This document shows, piece after piece, positions 10,541 through 22,049 of a DNA stretch of 64,000 nucleotides. How positions within the stretch are numbered: position 1 is the first letter of the stretch; every line of letters begins with the position of its first letter. The notes under the pieces were generated by a model that saw nothing but the letters and a program-made list of their open reading frames with translations, was not told the DNA's origin and ran no database searches. A program made the position numbers and the translations under genes. The DNA comes from Azospirillaceae bacterium (GTDB lineage: Bacteria; Pseudomonadota; Alphaproteobacteria; Azospirillales; Azospirillaceae), in assembly GCA_035645145.1 (NCBI GenBank), contig DASQNC010000073.1, forward strand, positions 102,955 through 166,954, read 5' to 3'.

Positions 10541-10665
10541 GGACGTGCGTTCGGACGGCCCAGTGCCTCCGCAACGAGCCAGCGACATCCTTCATGCCAA
10601 GGTCGGGGGCGCGGCCATGCCTCGACCTTCCTTGTGGCGGCCAAAGGCAGCCACCCCCGTGGTCA

Positions 10666-12300
10666 TCAGCGCCGTTCGCCGTCCACCCGGAACCAACGGT
10701 AGGCATAGCCGTCCAAGCGGAGCGGATCGGAAGCCGGCCGGATCCGGTACGCGTCGGTGTCACCGAACAGGGGAGCAAGGCGGGTCGCCCCGTCGAGGCG
10801 CGGCCTCGCCTCGACCGGCCGGTCGGACAGGTTGTGCAGTGTCAGCACCGTGTTGCCCCGCCATTCGTACGCGAGCCCCAGCACCTTGTCGGCGCCGGTG
10901 TCCACCAGCCGGAACGCCCCCCACCCCACTTCGGGACAGGCCCGGCGGGTGCGGATCAACCGCTGCATGCGCCCCATCAGGGCGTCCATCCGCTCGCGTT
11001 GCGCCGCGACGTTGACGTCCTGGAAGCGGAAGCGGCCGTCGGACACCACGGGGCGGATCAGCCGGTCCGCCGGGGCTTTGGAAAATCCGGCGTTCGGCTC
11101 GTCGGCCCACTGCATGGGTGTGCGGACCGGCATCCGCTCCGGCAGCGAGAGGTCCTCGCCCATGCCGATCTCCTCGCCGTACCAGAGCACCGGCGTGCCC
11201 GGCAGGGCGAACATCAGGCTGTAGGCCATCATCAGGCGCCGCTCGTCGCCGCCGAGCATGGGCGGCAGGCGGCGGCGGATGCCGCGGCGGTACAGGCGCA
11301 TGCCCTCGTCCGGTGCGAAGGTGGCGAAGACCTCGGCCCGCTCGGCGTCGGACAGGCGGCCAAGGTCCAACTCGTCGTGGTTGCGCAGGAAGGCCGCCCA
11401 TTGGGCGTTGCCCGGAATGCGGGGCATTGCCGCCAGGGTTTGCGCGACGGGGGCCGGATCCCCGCGGGCAAGGGCCAGGAACGTGTGCTGGTTGAGCATG
11501 AAGTTGAACATCATGTGCAGCCGGTCGCCGCGGCCGAAATATTCATCCGCCTGGTCGAAGGGGATGTTCGCCTCCGCCAGCAGGATTCCCTCGGCCTTGC
11601 GCCAGGAGATGAACTCCCGCATCTCGGTCAGGTAGGCGTGCGGATCCTCGCGCCCCGGTGGCACGTCCACACCCTCGTACTCGATGAGGAAGGGCACGGC
11701 GTCGACGCGGAAACCCGACACGCCGAGCTGCAGCCAGAACCCCATGATGCTCTCGATCTCGTCGCGCACCGCGGGGCAGGCGATGTTGAGATCCGCCTGA
11801 TGCTCGTAAAAACGGTGGTGGTACCAGGCACCGGCCACCTCGTCGTACGTCCAGGTGCTGTCCTGGACGCCGGGAAACACCACGCCCTCCTCGGCATTGG
11901 CCGGTTTCTCCGTCGCCCACACGTACCAGTCGCGGTACCGGGACGCCGGGTCGCACCGCGCCGCCTGGAACCAGGGGTGGTCGATCGAGGTGTGGTTGAC
12001 CACGAGGTCGATGATGATGCGCAGACCCCGGTCGCGCGCCGCATGGGTGAAGCGGACGAAGTCGCCCAGGGTGCCGAGGCGCGGGTCGACGCCGTAGAAG
12101 TCGGTGATGTCGTAGCCGTTGTCCCGGTTCGGGCTGGGGTAAAACGGCAGCAGCCAGATGCAGGTGGCGCCCAGCGCCTCCACATGGTCCAGCCGGTCGG
12201 TCAGGCCCTGGAAGTCGCCGATGCCGTCGCCGTCGGAGTCCATGAAGGTCTCGACGTCCAGGCAGTAGACGACGGCGTTCTTGTACCAGAGGTCGGCCAT
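10666..12300 (-). CDS. GH13 trehalose-synthase-like alpha-amylase family enzyme
   Basis: A 544-residue cytoplasmic (beta/alpha)8 barrel enzyme of GH13. Region I is IIIDLVVNHTS. The nucleophile is D200 in GFRVDAV, the acid/base is E243 in LLAEAN, and the third acid is D309 in FLRNHDELD. The FLRNHDEL block and the N-terminal WYKNAVVYCLDVETFMDSD resemble trehalose synthase (maltose alpha-D-glucosyltransferase, TreS). It lacks the maltokinase part fused to some TreS proteins, and no other trehalose or glycogen gene is nearby. The exact reaction (maltose-trehalose isomerisation or alpha-glucoside hydrolysis) is not decided by sequence. An M19 dipeptidase gene lies 83 nt upstream on the same strand. 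Confidence 0.82.
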   Translation of the reverse strand: MADLWYKNAVVYCLDVETFMDSDGDGIGDFQGLTDRLDHVEALGATCIWLLPFYPSPNRDNGYDITDFYGVDPRLGTLGDFVRFTHAARDRGLRIIIDLVVNHTSIDHPWFQAARCDPASRYRDWYVWATEKPANAEEGVVFPGVQDSTWTYDEVAGAWYHHRFYEHQADLNIACPAVRDEIESIMGFWLQLGVSGFRVDAVPFLIEYEGVDVPPGREDPHAYLTEMREFISWRKAEGILLAEANIPFDQADEYFGRGDRLHMMFNFMLNQHTFLALARGDPAPVAQTLAAMPRIPGNAQWAAFLRNHDELDLGRLSDAERAEVFATFAPDEGMRLYRRGIRRRLPPMLGGDERRLMMAYSLMFALPGTPVLWYGEEIGMGEDLSLPERMPVRTPMQWADEPNAGFSKAPADRLIRPVVSDGRFRFQDVNVAAQRERMDALMGRMQRLIRTRRACPEVGWGAFRLVDTGADKVLGLAYEWRGNTVLTLHNLSDRPVEARPRLDGATRLAPLFGDTDAYRIRPASDPLRLDGYAYRWFRVDGERR

Positions 12301-12383
12301 GTCGGACGCTCCATCGGCGAGACGCACCCGAACACGTCAACAAGACCGATGGATTTCCGACACGGCCCCGGGGCCGGCCGGCC

Positions 12384-13469
12384 CTATGCCTTCCAGGTGC
12401 GCTCCAGCACCGAAACCCAGTTCCGCCAGCACAGCTTTTCCAGCGTCGCGTCGTCGTAACCGTGGCGGCGCAAGGCCTCGATCAGGCGGGGCAGGCCGGC
12501 GACGTCCTTGATCTCCGCCGGGATCTGCGCCCCGTCGAAGTCGGACCCGAAACCGACCCCGTCCACGCCCACGCGCTCCACCAGGTAATCGACGTGGCGG
12601 ACCATCTGCTCCAGCGGCGTATCGGTGTCGACGCGCCCGTCGGGGCGGATGAAGCAGGTGGCGAAGTTGACGCCGACCATGCCCCGGCTTTCCCGGATCG
12701 CGGCCAATTGCTTGTCGGTCAGGTTGCGCGCATGGGTGCACAGCGCATGCGCGTTGGAATGGGTGGCCACCAGCGGCGCGTTGGTGATCCGCGCCACGTC
12801 CCAGAAGCCCTGTTCGTTGATGTGGGACAGATCCACCATGATCCCGCGCGCATTGCAGGCGCGCACAATGGCCTTGCCCGCCTCGGTCAGGCCGGGACCG
12901 ATGTCGGGGGTGGACGGGAAGCGGAAGGGCACGCCGTGGCCGAAGGCGGTCGGACGGCTCCACACCGGCCCGATGGACCGCAGGCCCGCCTGGTACAGCA
13001 CTTCGAGCGCGTCGAGGTTGGTGTCGATGGCCTCGGCCCCCTCGAAGTGCAGGACCGTCGCCAGCACCCCGGTCTCGATGCACTGGCGCAACTCGGCGGC
13101 CGTGCGGCAGACCTTCACCCGGCCCGCCGACGCGCGCTCGATCCGGAACAGGATGGCGGACATGGCCAGCGCCGCTTCCTGCGCCTCGCCGAGCGCCAGC
13201 GGGGGCGGCAGCGGCACGTCGTATTCCGGCCGCTTCATCATCTCGTCGACGCGGGCGAAATCCTCCTTGGACGGCACGAACACCGCGAACATGCCGCCGG
13301 CGAACCCGCCCTGGCGCGCCCGCGGCAGATCGAGCTGGCCGCCGTCGCCGCCCTCCAGGAACGAGGCGGCGGGATCGCGCTCCGCACGGCGCCGCCAGAC
13401 GCGCAGCAACACGTCGTTGTGGCCGTCGAAGACGGGAATGTGCGGGCCGTTTGGGGAGGCGTCGGTCAT
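12384..13469 (-). CDS. Membrane-dipeptidase-type peptidase, family M19
   Basis: A 361-residue zinc dipeptidase homologue (renal dipeptidase fold, amidohydrolase superfamily). Visible metal ligands are H17-N-D19 in FDGHNDVLL, the glutamate of LHFEGAEAI and the histidines in VATHSNAHAL; VGFGSDFDG near the C-terminus is also typical of the family. There is no signal peptide, so a cytoplasmic location is expected. Family members cleave dipeptides, including D-amino acid-containing ones, and some act on other amides. A 22-nt repeat element lies just upstream at 13511-13532. Confidence 0.9.
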   Translation of the reverse strand: MTDASPNGPHIPVFDGHNDVLLRVWRRRAERDPAASFLEGGDGGQLDLPRARQGGFAGGMFAVFVPSKEDFARVDEMMKRPEYDVPLPPPLALGEAQEAALAMSAILFRIERASAGRVKVCRTAAELRQCIETGVLATVLHFEGAEAIDTNLDALEVLYQAGLRSIGPVWSRPTAFGHGVPFRFPSTPDIGPGLTEAGKAIVRACNARGIMVDLSHINEQGFWDVARITNAPLVATHSNAHALCTHARNLTDKQLAAIRESRGMVGVNFATCFIRPDGRVDTDTPLEQMVRHVDYLVERVGVDGVGFGSDFDGAQIPAEIKDVAGLPRLIEALRRHGYDDATLEKLCWRNWVSVLERTWKA

Positions 13470-13510
13470 CGGGGCGGGCCGTCGTGGAAAGGAGGGGAGG
13501 GCCAGCCTAA

Positions 13511-13532
13511 AGCAAATTCCGGCCAGGCGGAA
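13511..13532. repeat. Dispersed intergenic repeat, copy 1
   Basis: 22 nt, AGCAAATTCCGG-CCA-GGCGGAA, lying between the ubiB stop and the dipeptidase start. It matches the copy at 26105-26126 at 20 of 22 positions and contains the inverted repeat TTCCG-N6-CGGAA. Confidence 0.55.
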
Positions 13533-13545
13533 TCGGCGGACCCCG

Positions 13546-15105
13546 TCACCAGGCGGCGTACGCCAGGGCGGCCAGCCCGACCATCGTCGCCGCCCACAGC
13601 GACCAGTTCAGACGCGCCCGGCGCCGCAGGCTGCCCTCCAGCATCAGGCGCACCGTGTCCGGGTGCAGCCGCAATCCCCCATGGGCGATCTGGGATGCCG
13701 CCACCTCGGCGTTGCGCAGCAGGGCGGGCAGGCGTTCCAGCGTCTCGATCATGTCGGCGATATGATCGGCGGCGCGCGCTTCGACCCCACGGTTCTCGCG
13801 CATCCAGCGCTCGATCAGGGGGCGCGAAAGCTCCCACATGTTCACGGTCGGGTTCAGGCGCCGCCCCACGCCCTCGGCCGTCAGCATGCTCTTTTGCAGA
13901 AGCAGCAGCTGCGGCTGGGTTTCCATCCGGAACTGTTCGGTCACCTGGAAGAGCTGGGCCAGCAGGCGGCCGACCGAAATCTCGTTCAGCGGTTTGTTCT
14001 GCAACGGCTCGCCGATGGCGCGCAGGGCCTGCGTGAACAGGTCCAGGTCCTGGTCGGCCGGCACGTACCCGGCCACGAAATGCACCCGTGCCGCGCGGCG
14101 GTAGTCGCGGCTGAGGAAACCCAGCAGCATGTCGGCCAGGAACCGGCGGGTGCCGAGGTCGAGCCGGCCCATGATGCCGAAATCGACCACGCCGATGCTG
14201 CCGTCCTTCAGCACGAACATGTTGCCGGGGTGCATGTCGGCGTGGAAGAAGCCGTCGCGGAAGACCTGGTTGAAGAACGCCTCGGACGCGGCGGCCAGGA
14301 TCGGGTCGAGGTCGATGCCGGCGGCGGTGATCGCCTCCACATCGTCCACCCGCCATCCGTGCAGACGCTCCAGCGTCATCACCCGGCGACCGGTCAGGTC
14401 CCAATCCACCGCCGGAACGCGGAACATCGGATCACCGCGGAAATTCTCGCGCAGCTCGGCGGCGGCCGATGCCTCCATGCGCAGGTCCATCTCCAGGCGC
14501 ACGGTGTCGGCCAGGACCTGCACGACTTCCCGCGGCTTCAGGCGCCGCGCGGCCGGCCACCAGACCTCCACCATCTCCGCCAGCCACAGGAACATGTCGA
14601 GGTCGCGGCGGAAGCGGTGCTCGATGCCGGGCCGCAGAACCTTGACCGCCACTTCGCGGCCGTCGGCGGTGGTGGCGAAATGGACCTGGGCGATCGACGC
14701 GGCGGCCACCGGAACATCGTCGAAGGCGGCGAACAGCTCGCAGAGCGGCCGGTCGAATTCCGCTTCGATGGTGGCGCGCGCCTGCTCGGCCGGGAACGGC
14801 GGCAGCCTGTCCTGCAAACGCGCCAGATCGACCGCGATGGCCTCGCCCACCAGGTCCGACCGGGTGGACAGCGCCTGGCCCAGCTTGATGAAGCTGGGTC
14901 CCAGCTCCGTCAGCGCTTCGGCCAGACGCTCACCGGGGCGCTTGGCCCCGGTCGCGCCCGGACGGGTGCGGCGGGTGAACAGGCGCGCGAGCCAGCCGAG
15001 GCCGGGGGCCACGTCCCCCAATTCCTCGGCGAACAGGGCGTCGTGACGGCCCAGCGTGTGGGCGACGCCCACCAGCCGGGCAAGGTTGCGCAGGCTCCGG
15101 AACAT
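13546..15105 (-). CDS. ubiB: Ubiquinone biosynthesis protein UbiB (ABC1/ADCK family)
   Basis: Membrane-associated protein kinase-like ATPase needed for ubiquinone assembly. The 519 residues contain the KxGQ signature (K74-L-G-Q), the alanine-rich nucleotide loop AAASIAQVH (about 134-142), the VAIK-like lysine K155, the HADMHPGN catalytic loop and VVDFGIMG. A C-terminal hydrophobic helix (about 499-517) anchors it in the membrane. It starts 18 nt downstream of ubiE on the same strand, a common alphaproteobacterial pairing that supports co-expression. Confidence 0.95.
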   Translation of the reverse strand: MFRSLRNLARLVGVAHTLGRHDALFAEELGDVAPGLGWLARLFTRRTRPGATGAKRPGERLAEALTELGPSFIKLGQALSTRSDLVGEAIAVDLARLQDRLPPFPAEQARATIEAEFDRPLCELFAAFDDVPVAAASIAQVHFATTADGREVAVKVLRPGIEHRFRRDLDMFLWLAEMVEVWWPAARRLKPREVVQVLADTVRLEMDLRMEASAAAELRENFRGDPMFRVPAVDWDLTGRRVMTLERLHGWRVDDVEAITAAGIDLDPILAAASEAFFNQVFRDGFFHADMHPGNMFVLKDGSIGVVDFGIMGRLDLGTRRFLADMLLGFLSRDYRRAARVHFVAGYVPADQDLDLFTQALRAIGEPLQNKPLNEISVGRLLAQLFQVTEQFRMETQPQLLLLQKSMLTAEGVGRRLNPTVNMWELSRPLIERWMRENRGVEARAADHIADMIETLERLPALLRNAEVAASQIAHGGLRLHPDTVRLMLEGSLRRRARLNWSLWAATMVGLAALAYAAW

Positions 15106-15123
15106 GGATCGCGGGCGCCGTCC

Positions 15124-15894
15124 CTAGATCCGCCAGGCGGTGTGGATCGCGGCGATGCCGCCGGTCAGGTTGGTCCAGCGGGCCCGGTGCAGCCCGGCCG
15201 CCTCCATGCGCTTGGCGAGGGTAGGCTGGTCGGGGAACTGGCGGATGCTTTCCGCGAGATACCGGTACGCCTCCGCATCGCCCGCCACCATGCGGCCGAG
15301 GCGCGGCAGCACGGTGAAGGAATAGGTGTCGTACAGCTCGCGCAGCAGCGGCAGGCGCACTTGGCTGAATTCCAGGCAGAAGAAGCGGCCGCCGGGCCTG
15401 AGGACGCGCCGGGCCTCTTCCAGGGCCGCATCGATACGGGTCACGTTGCGCAGACCGAAAGCGATGGTATAGGCGTCGACCGAACAGTCCTTCAGCGGAA
15501 GCCGTTCCGCATCGCCCACGATGACGTCCAGACCGCACAGGATGCCGCGGTCGATGGCCCGGTCGCGCCCCACCCGCAGCATCTGTTCGTTGATGTCCAC
15601 CATGTGGACGTGCGTGCCGTTCCCCCCGGGACCGGTTCCACCGGCACGCGCCAGGATGCGCAGGGCCACGTCGCCGGTGCCGCCCGCCACGTCGACGAAC
15701 GTCTCGCCGGGGCGCGGGCGCACCTGGGCGACCAATTGGTCCTTCCACAGGCGGTGGATGCCGCCCGACATCAGGTCGTTCATCAGGTCGTACTTCGGCG
15801 CGACCGCGTCGAAGACCTGGCGGACGAGGCCGGCCTTCTCGCGGGGGTCGACCTCGCGGTAGCCGAAGAAGCGGGATTCGGGGTTACGGTCCAT
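15124..15894 (-). CDS. ubiE: Ubiquinone/menaquinone C-methyltransferase UbiE
   Basis: SAM-dependent methyltransferase acting on the benzoquinol ring during quinone synthesis. The 256-residue protein begins GYREVDPREKAGLVRQVFDAVAPKYDLMN, the standard UbiE N-terminus. It contains the SAM motif VDVAGGTGDVA and the YTIAFGLRNVT and ARRVLRPGG blocks. The ATG at 15894 was chosen because it begins the conserved region; the longer frame to 15966 is not conserved-looking. The next gene upstream is divergent. Confidence 0.96.
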   Translation of the reverse strand: MDRNPESRFFGYREVDPREKAGLVRQVFDAVAPKYDLMNDLMSGGIHRLWKDQLVAQVRPRPGETFVDVAGGTGDVALRILARAGGTGPGGNGTHVHMVDINEQMLRVGRDRAIDRGILCGLDVIVGDAERLPLKDCSVDAYTIAFGLRNVTRIDAALEEARRVLRPGGRFFCLEFSQVRLPLLRELYDTYSFTVLPRLGRMVAGDAEAYRYLAESIRQFPDQPTLAKRMEAAGLHRARWTNLTGGIAAIHTAWRI

Positions 15895-16066
15895 GGCGCG
15901 CACCATAGCGTGCCGCCCCGGCCTCCGCCACCCGCGGCCGCTGTGGCGCTTTGCAGCGCCCGTCACGTCCGAGCCGTGGGTTTTCGGCCCGCCCGCCCTT
16001 TCGCGCTGCGGAATCGCCGCCTACATTCGGTTGCCCGCCCAAGCCCGAACCGGTTGCCCGCCCCGC

Positions 16067-16936
16067 ATGACCGAAACGCCAGACCCGCAACGCTTCGCCG
16101 ACATGGGCCGGCCCCGCCGCGTTTGGGCGGTTGCCGCCATCCATGGCGAGGCGGATCGGCTGAAGGCGCTGCACGGGGCCTTGCGCCCGGCCGTGATCCC
16201 CGGCGACCGCATCATCTATTTGGGCAACATGCTGGGCCGCGGCGCCCAGGTGCGGGCGACGGTGGACGAGCTGCTGGCCTTCCGGCGCGAGGTGATCGCG
16301 CAGCCCGGCATGCTGGCGGACGATATCGTCTACCTCCGCGGGATGCAGGAGGAGATGTGGCAGAAGCTGTTGCAACTCCAGATGGCGCCGAACCCGTCCG
16401 AGGTCCTGAGCTGGATGCTGACCCAGGGATTGGATGCGACGTTGGCCGCCTATGGCGCCGACCCGCGGGAAGGTTTGATCGCCGTGCGCGGGGGGGCCAT
16501 GGCCATCACACGTTGGACGATGGGCCTACGGGCGGCGCAGCGGGCGGCGGCGGGACACGACGCGCTCATGACCGCCCTGCGCCGGGCGGCGTTCACTCGA
16601 CCCGACCAGGGGGCCGACCAGGGGGCCGACCAGGGGGCCAACCAGGAGGGCGACCCGGGGAACGGTCTCCTGTTCGTGAACGCCGGCCTGGATCCGACCC
16701 GCTCGCTGTTCGACCAGGGCGACCGGTTCTGGTGGACGTCCGGCCGTGCCTTCCAGCGGGTCACGGCCCCGTACGAGGGGTTCGCACGGTTGGTGCGCGG
16801 CTACGATCCGGCCCGTGGCGGACTACAGGTCGGCCCAACGGTGGTAACGCTCGATGGCGGCTGCGGCTTCGGCGGACCGCTTGCCTGCGGGCTTTTCCAT
16901 CCGGACGGCGAAGTCATTGAAATCCTGGAGGCCTGA
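16067..16936 (+). CDS. Calcineurin-like phosphoesterase homologue with degenerate metal site
   Basis: A 289-residue protein with the layout of small PPP/ApaH-type phosphoesterases, but the ligand motifs are altered. GDxHG reads A24-I-H26-G, GDxVDRG reads G53-N54-M-L-G57-R-G, GNHE reads G92-M-Q-E, and VHAG reads VNAG near residue 205. Only H26 of the usual metal ligands survives. A low-complexity stretch, DQGADQGADQGANQ, near 182-193 is encoded by a 12-bp tandem repeat. I infer a non-catalytic or altered-function homologue. It sits immediately upstream of rpoH on the same strand (162-nt gap). Alternative: an active enzyme with a different metal geometry, which I consider unlikely. Confidence 0.7.
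   Translation: MTETPDPQRFADMGRPRRVWAVAAIHGEADRLKALHGALRPAVIPGDRIIYLGNMLGRGAQVRATVDELLAFRREVIAQPGMLADDIVYLRGMQEEMWQKLLQLQMAPNPSEVLSWMLTQGLDATLAAYGADPREGLIAVRGGAMAITRWTMGLRAAQRAAAGHDALMTALRRAAFTRPDQGADQGADQGANQEGDPGNGLLFVNAGLDPTRSLFDQGDRFWWTSGRAFQRVTAPYEGFARLVRGYDPARGGLQVGPTVVTLDGGCGFGGPLACGLFHPDGEVIEILEA
16603..16638 (+). repeat. 12-bp tandem repeat, three units, inside the phosphoesterase-like gene
   Basis: Three exact head-to-tail copies of GACCAGGGGGCC, followed by a partial variant copy (AACCAGG). Each unit encodes four residues (DQGA in-frame), so copy number can change without breaking the frame. Confidence 0.9.
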
Positions 16937-17098
16937 GCCTCCATCCCGTTGCTCCCGCAGGCCCATCCCCTCGGCCCGGGGCCCCTGCCGGCGCGGTGAT
17001 CCACCGCGCCGACCGGACCGTACAAACCCCCACGAAACGGACCGCAAGTGTCCCGGCCGGGAGCATCCCCCCGGAGCGGGGGCAGGACGGAGGGGGGC

Positions 17099-17986
<888 letters not shown>

Positions 17987-18051
17987 GGCGTGCGGTTGGC
18001 CGGGAGAGTTTCCAAACCGGCCTTACGTGAAGATCGAAATCGGACCACACG

Positions 18052-19983
<1,932 letters not shown>

Positions 19984-20047
19984 GGGGCGGCGGATTCCTG
20001 ACGGAGGCATTGCAGTGCGGACCGGAGGGGCAAGCGCACGCCCCGGG

Positions 20048-20692
20048 CTACAGGGCGGAAGCGGCGGCGAGGAAACGCCGGACCAGGGCCGGGTCCTTGT
20101 GCCCGGGCCGGTCCTCCACCCCCGACGACACATCCACCTCCACCGCTCCGGTGGTGCGGACCGCCTCGACCAGATTGTCCGCGTTCAAGCCGCCCGACAG
20201 CATCCAGGGCCTGCCCCATGTCCGTCCCGCCAGGAGCGACCAGTCGAAGGGGATCCCGTTGCCACCCGGCAGGGCCGCGACCTTGGCCGGCGGGCGGGCA
20301 TCGAACAGCAGCCGGTCGGCAACGGCCTCGTAGGCCGGGACCTGCGCCAGATCCCCGGCCGACCCGACCTTCACCGCCTTCATCACCGGAATGCCCCATG
20401 CCCCCCGGATCTCCCGGACGCGGGCAGGTGTCTCCTCGCCGTGCAACTGGATCAGGTCCAAGGGCACCTGGGTGACCACCCGCTCCAGCCAAGCCTCGTC
20501 CGGTTCCACGAACAACCCGACCGTGCGCACGCCGGTGGGCACCATCCGGGCGAGCTGGCAGGCCAGTTCAGGCCCCACGGCCCGCGGGCTTTTCGGGTAG
20601 AACACGAGGCCGATCCAGCGGGCGCCACCCTGGACGGCCGCGTCCATCGCCTCGGGCGCGTTTACCCCGCAGATCTTCACACGTACGCTCAT
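20048..20692 (-). CDS. trpF: Phosphoribosylanthranilate isomerase
   Basis: Third step of tryptophan synthesis, an Amadori rearrangement of N-(5'-phosphoribosyl)anthranilate. The 214-residue TIM barrel starts VKICGVNAPEAM with the catalytic cysteine and ends with EVDVSSGVED carrying the catalytic aspartate; LIQLHGEE and LSGGLNADN are also family blocks. Its ATG overlaps the pyrF stop in an ATGA junction, so the two are translationally coupled. trpB and trpA are not in this window. Confidence 0.96.
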   Translation of the reverse strand: MSVRVKICGVNAPEAMDAAVQGGARWIGLVFYPKSPRAVGPELACQLARMVPTGVRTVGLFVEPDEAWLERVVTQVPLDLIQLHGEETPARVREIRGAWGIPVMKAVKVGSAGDLAQVPAYEAVADRLLFDARPPAKVAALPGGNGIPFDWSLLAGRTWGRPWMLSGGLNADNLVEAVRTTGAVEVDVSSGVEDRPGHKDPALVRRFLAAASAL

Positions 20693-21390
20693 GCCAGCTC
20701 CGCGTTGATCCGGGCGGCGGCTTCGGCGGGATCGCCGGCACCGGTGATCGGCCGCCCCACCACCAGATAGTCCGCCCCGGCCGCGATTGCCTGTGCCGGC
20801 GTCATGACGCGCTTCTGGTCGCCGGCCACGGCCCAGGCGGGCCGGATGCCCGGCACCATCAGGACCATGTCCGGCCCCAGGTCGGCCCGCAGCGCCGCCA
20901 CCTCGTGCGGGGCGCACACGACGCCGTCCATCCCGGCCTCCCGGGCCAGCGCGGCCAACCGACGCACCTGGTCCGCCACCGGGCCGCGCTGGCCCACGGC
21001 CGCGAGATCGCCATCGTCCAGGCTGGTCAGGACGGTGACCGCCAGCAGCCGCATCCGGGGGCGCCCCATCCGCGCCGCCGCATCGTCGGCGGCGTCGCGG
21101 GCGGCGCGCAGCATGTCGGACCCGCCGGCCGCATGCACGGTCAGGAACGTCGGGGAAAGCTGGGCGACCGCATTCACGCCGCCGGCGACGGTGTTCGGGA
21201 TGTCGTGCAGCTTCAGGTCCAGAAACAGCGGCGCCCGGGGGGGCAGCACGCTCAGCACCCCCGCCGGACCGTTCGCCAGATAGAACTCGAGCCCGAGCTT
21301 GACGCCGCCGACCTTGTCGGCCAGCAGCCCGGCCAAGGCGCGGGCGCGTTCGTGGTCGATGGTGTCGATGGCGGCGAAGATGCGGCTCAT
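20689..21390 (-). CDS. pyrF: Orotidine 5'-phosphate decarboxylase
   Basis: Last step of de novo UMP synthesis. The 233-residue barrel contains the catalytic DLKLHDIPNTVAGG block, with the DxKxxD pattern, AAIDTIDHERARALAG at the N-terminus and DYLVVGRPITGAGDP at the phosphate site. ATG 21390 begins the conserved sequence. It overlaps trpF downstream by four bases. pyrF-trpF adjacency fits the alphaproteobacterial pattern of pyrimidine and tryptophan genes near the ihfB-lapA region. Confidence 0.96.
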   Translation of the reverse strand: MSRIFAAIDTIDHERARALAGLLADKVGGVKLGLEFYLANGPAGVLSVLPPRAPLFLDLKLHDIPNTVAGGVNAVAQLSPTFLTVHAAGGSDMLRAARDAADDAAARMGRPRMRLLAVTVLTSLDDGDLAAVGQRGPVADQVRRLAALAREAGMDGVVCAPHEVAALRADLGPDMVLMVPGIRPAWAVAGDQKRVMTPAQAIAAGADYLVVGRPITGAGDPAEAAARINAELA

Positions 21391-21489
21391 GATGGTCTCC
21401 GAGGGCCTGCAAGCGAGGCCGGGCATGCGGTATCGGGCTTCAATTTAGCCCCTATACCCCCATGGACGCGAAGCGCAAACGCCGTGGCT

Positions 21490-21975
21490 TCACTTGCGCA
21501 GGAACGGGTTCGTATAGGTGTTCTTCGGCGCGAAATGTTCGGCGAGGTAGCCGAGGATCCGTTCGCGGTCCTCGCCTTCGAGCCGTTGCATGCCATGGGT
21601 GTCGGTCATCCAGGTGATCAGCTGGTCCCAACGCTGACGGCTGAAACCCGACCTGCGGATCACCGCGCTCGAGTGGCAGGCGGTGCAGGCATAGAAGGTC
21701 TCGTCGCGTCCACGCCCCTGCGGCAGCACGTCGGGGGTTTCCACCTCGTCCGCGGCAGTGGCGGATGTGGATGGGACCGGCGCCGCCGGGATCGGCGTGG
21801 AGGGGGCCGGTGCGGGCGGAGCGGCCGAAGGCGCGGGCCCGCCGCCGGTCTGGGCCATGGCGGCACCGACCATGCGGGGCGACCGGTCGCGGAGGTGGCC
21901 GCCCTTGTCGAGGGCGAGCGTCACGGTGGCCAGGGCCAGCGAAGCCATCACAGCCGACGAAAGCGACAAACGCAT
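21490..21975 (-). CDS. Periplasmic c-type cytochrome, probable sulfite dehydrogenase subunit (SorB-like)
   Basis: A 161-residue protein with an N-terminal hydrophobic signal segment (about 5-22), a long Ala/Pro/Ser linker (about 43-76) and one heme c site, C97-T-A-C100-H101. A methionine in TWMTDTHGM could be the distal ligand. It lies just downstream of a Tat-exported molybdenum sulfite oxidase on the same strand (74 nt apart), which suggests that it takes electrons from that enzyme, as in SorAB. The pairing is inferred from gene order and the FYACTACHS region. The linker length looks unusual for SorB. Confidence 0.82.
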   Translation of the reverse strand: MRLSLSSAVMASLALATVTLALDKGGHLRDRSPRMVGAAMAQTGGGPAPSAAPPAPAPSTPIPAAPVPSTSATAADEVETPDVLPQGRGRDETFYACTACHSSAVIRRSGFSRQRWDQLITWMTDTHGMQRLEGEDRERILGYLAEHFAPKNTYTNPFLRK

Positions 21976-22049
21976 GGGACGAACCGGATGCTCGGGGACA
22001 TGGGTGCGGGGATGACCGGGGCCGCGCGGCCCCGGTCATCCGGCCGGCT

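Noticed and set aside
12625..16920. A 1431-codon plus-strand frame opposite the dipeptidase, ubiB and ubiE
   Set aside because: It spans three confirmed minus-strand genes and has a composition typical of antisense GC-rich frames.
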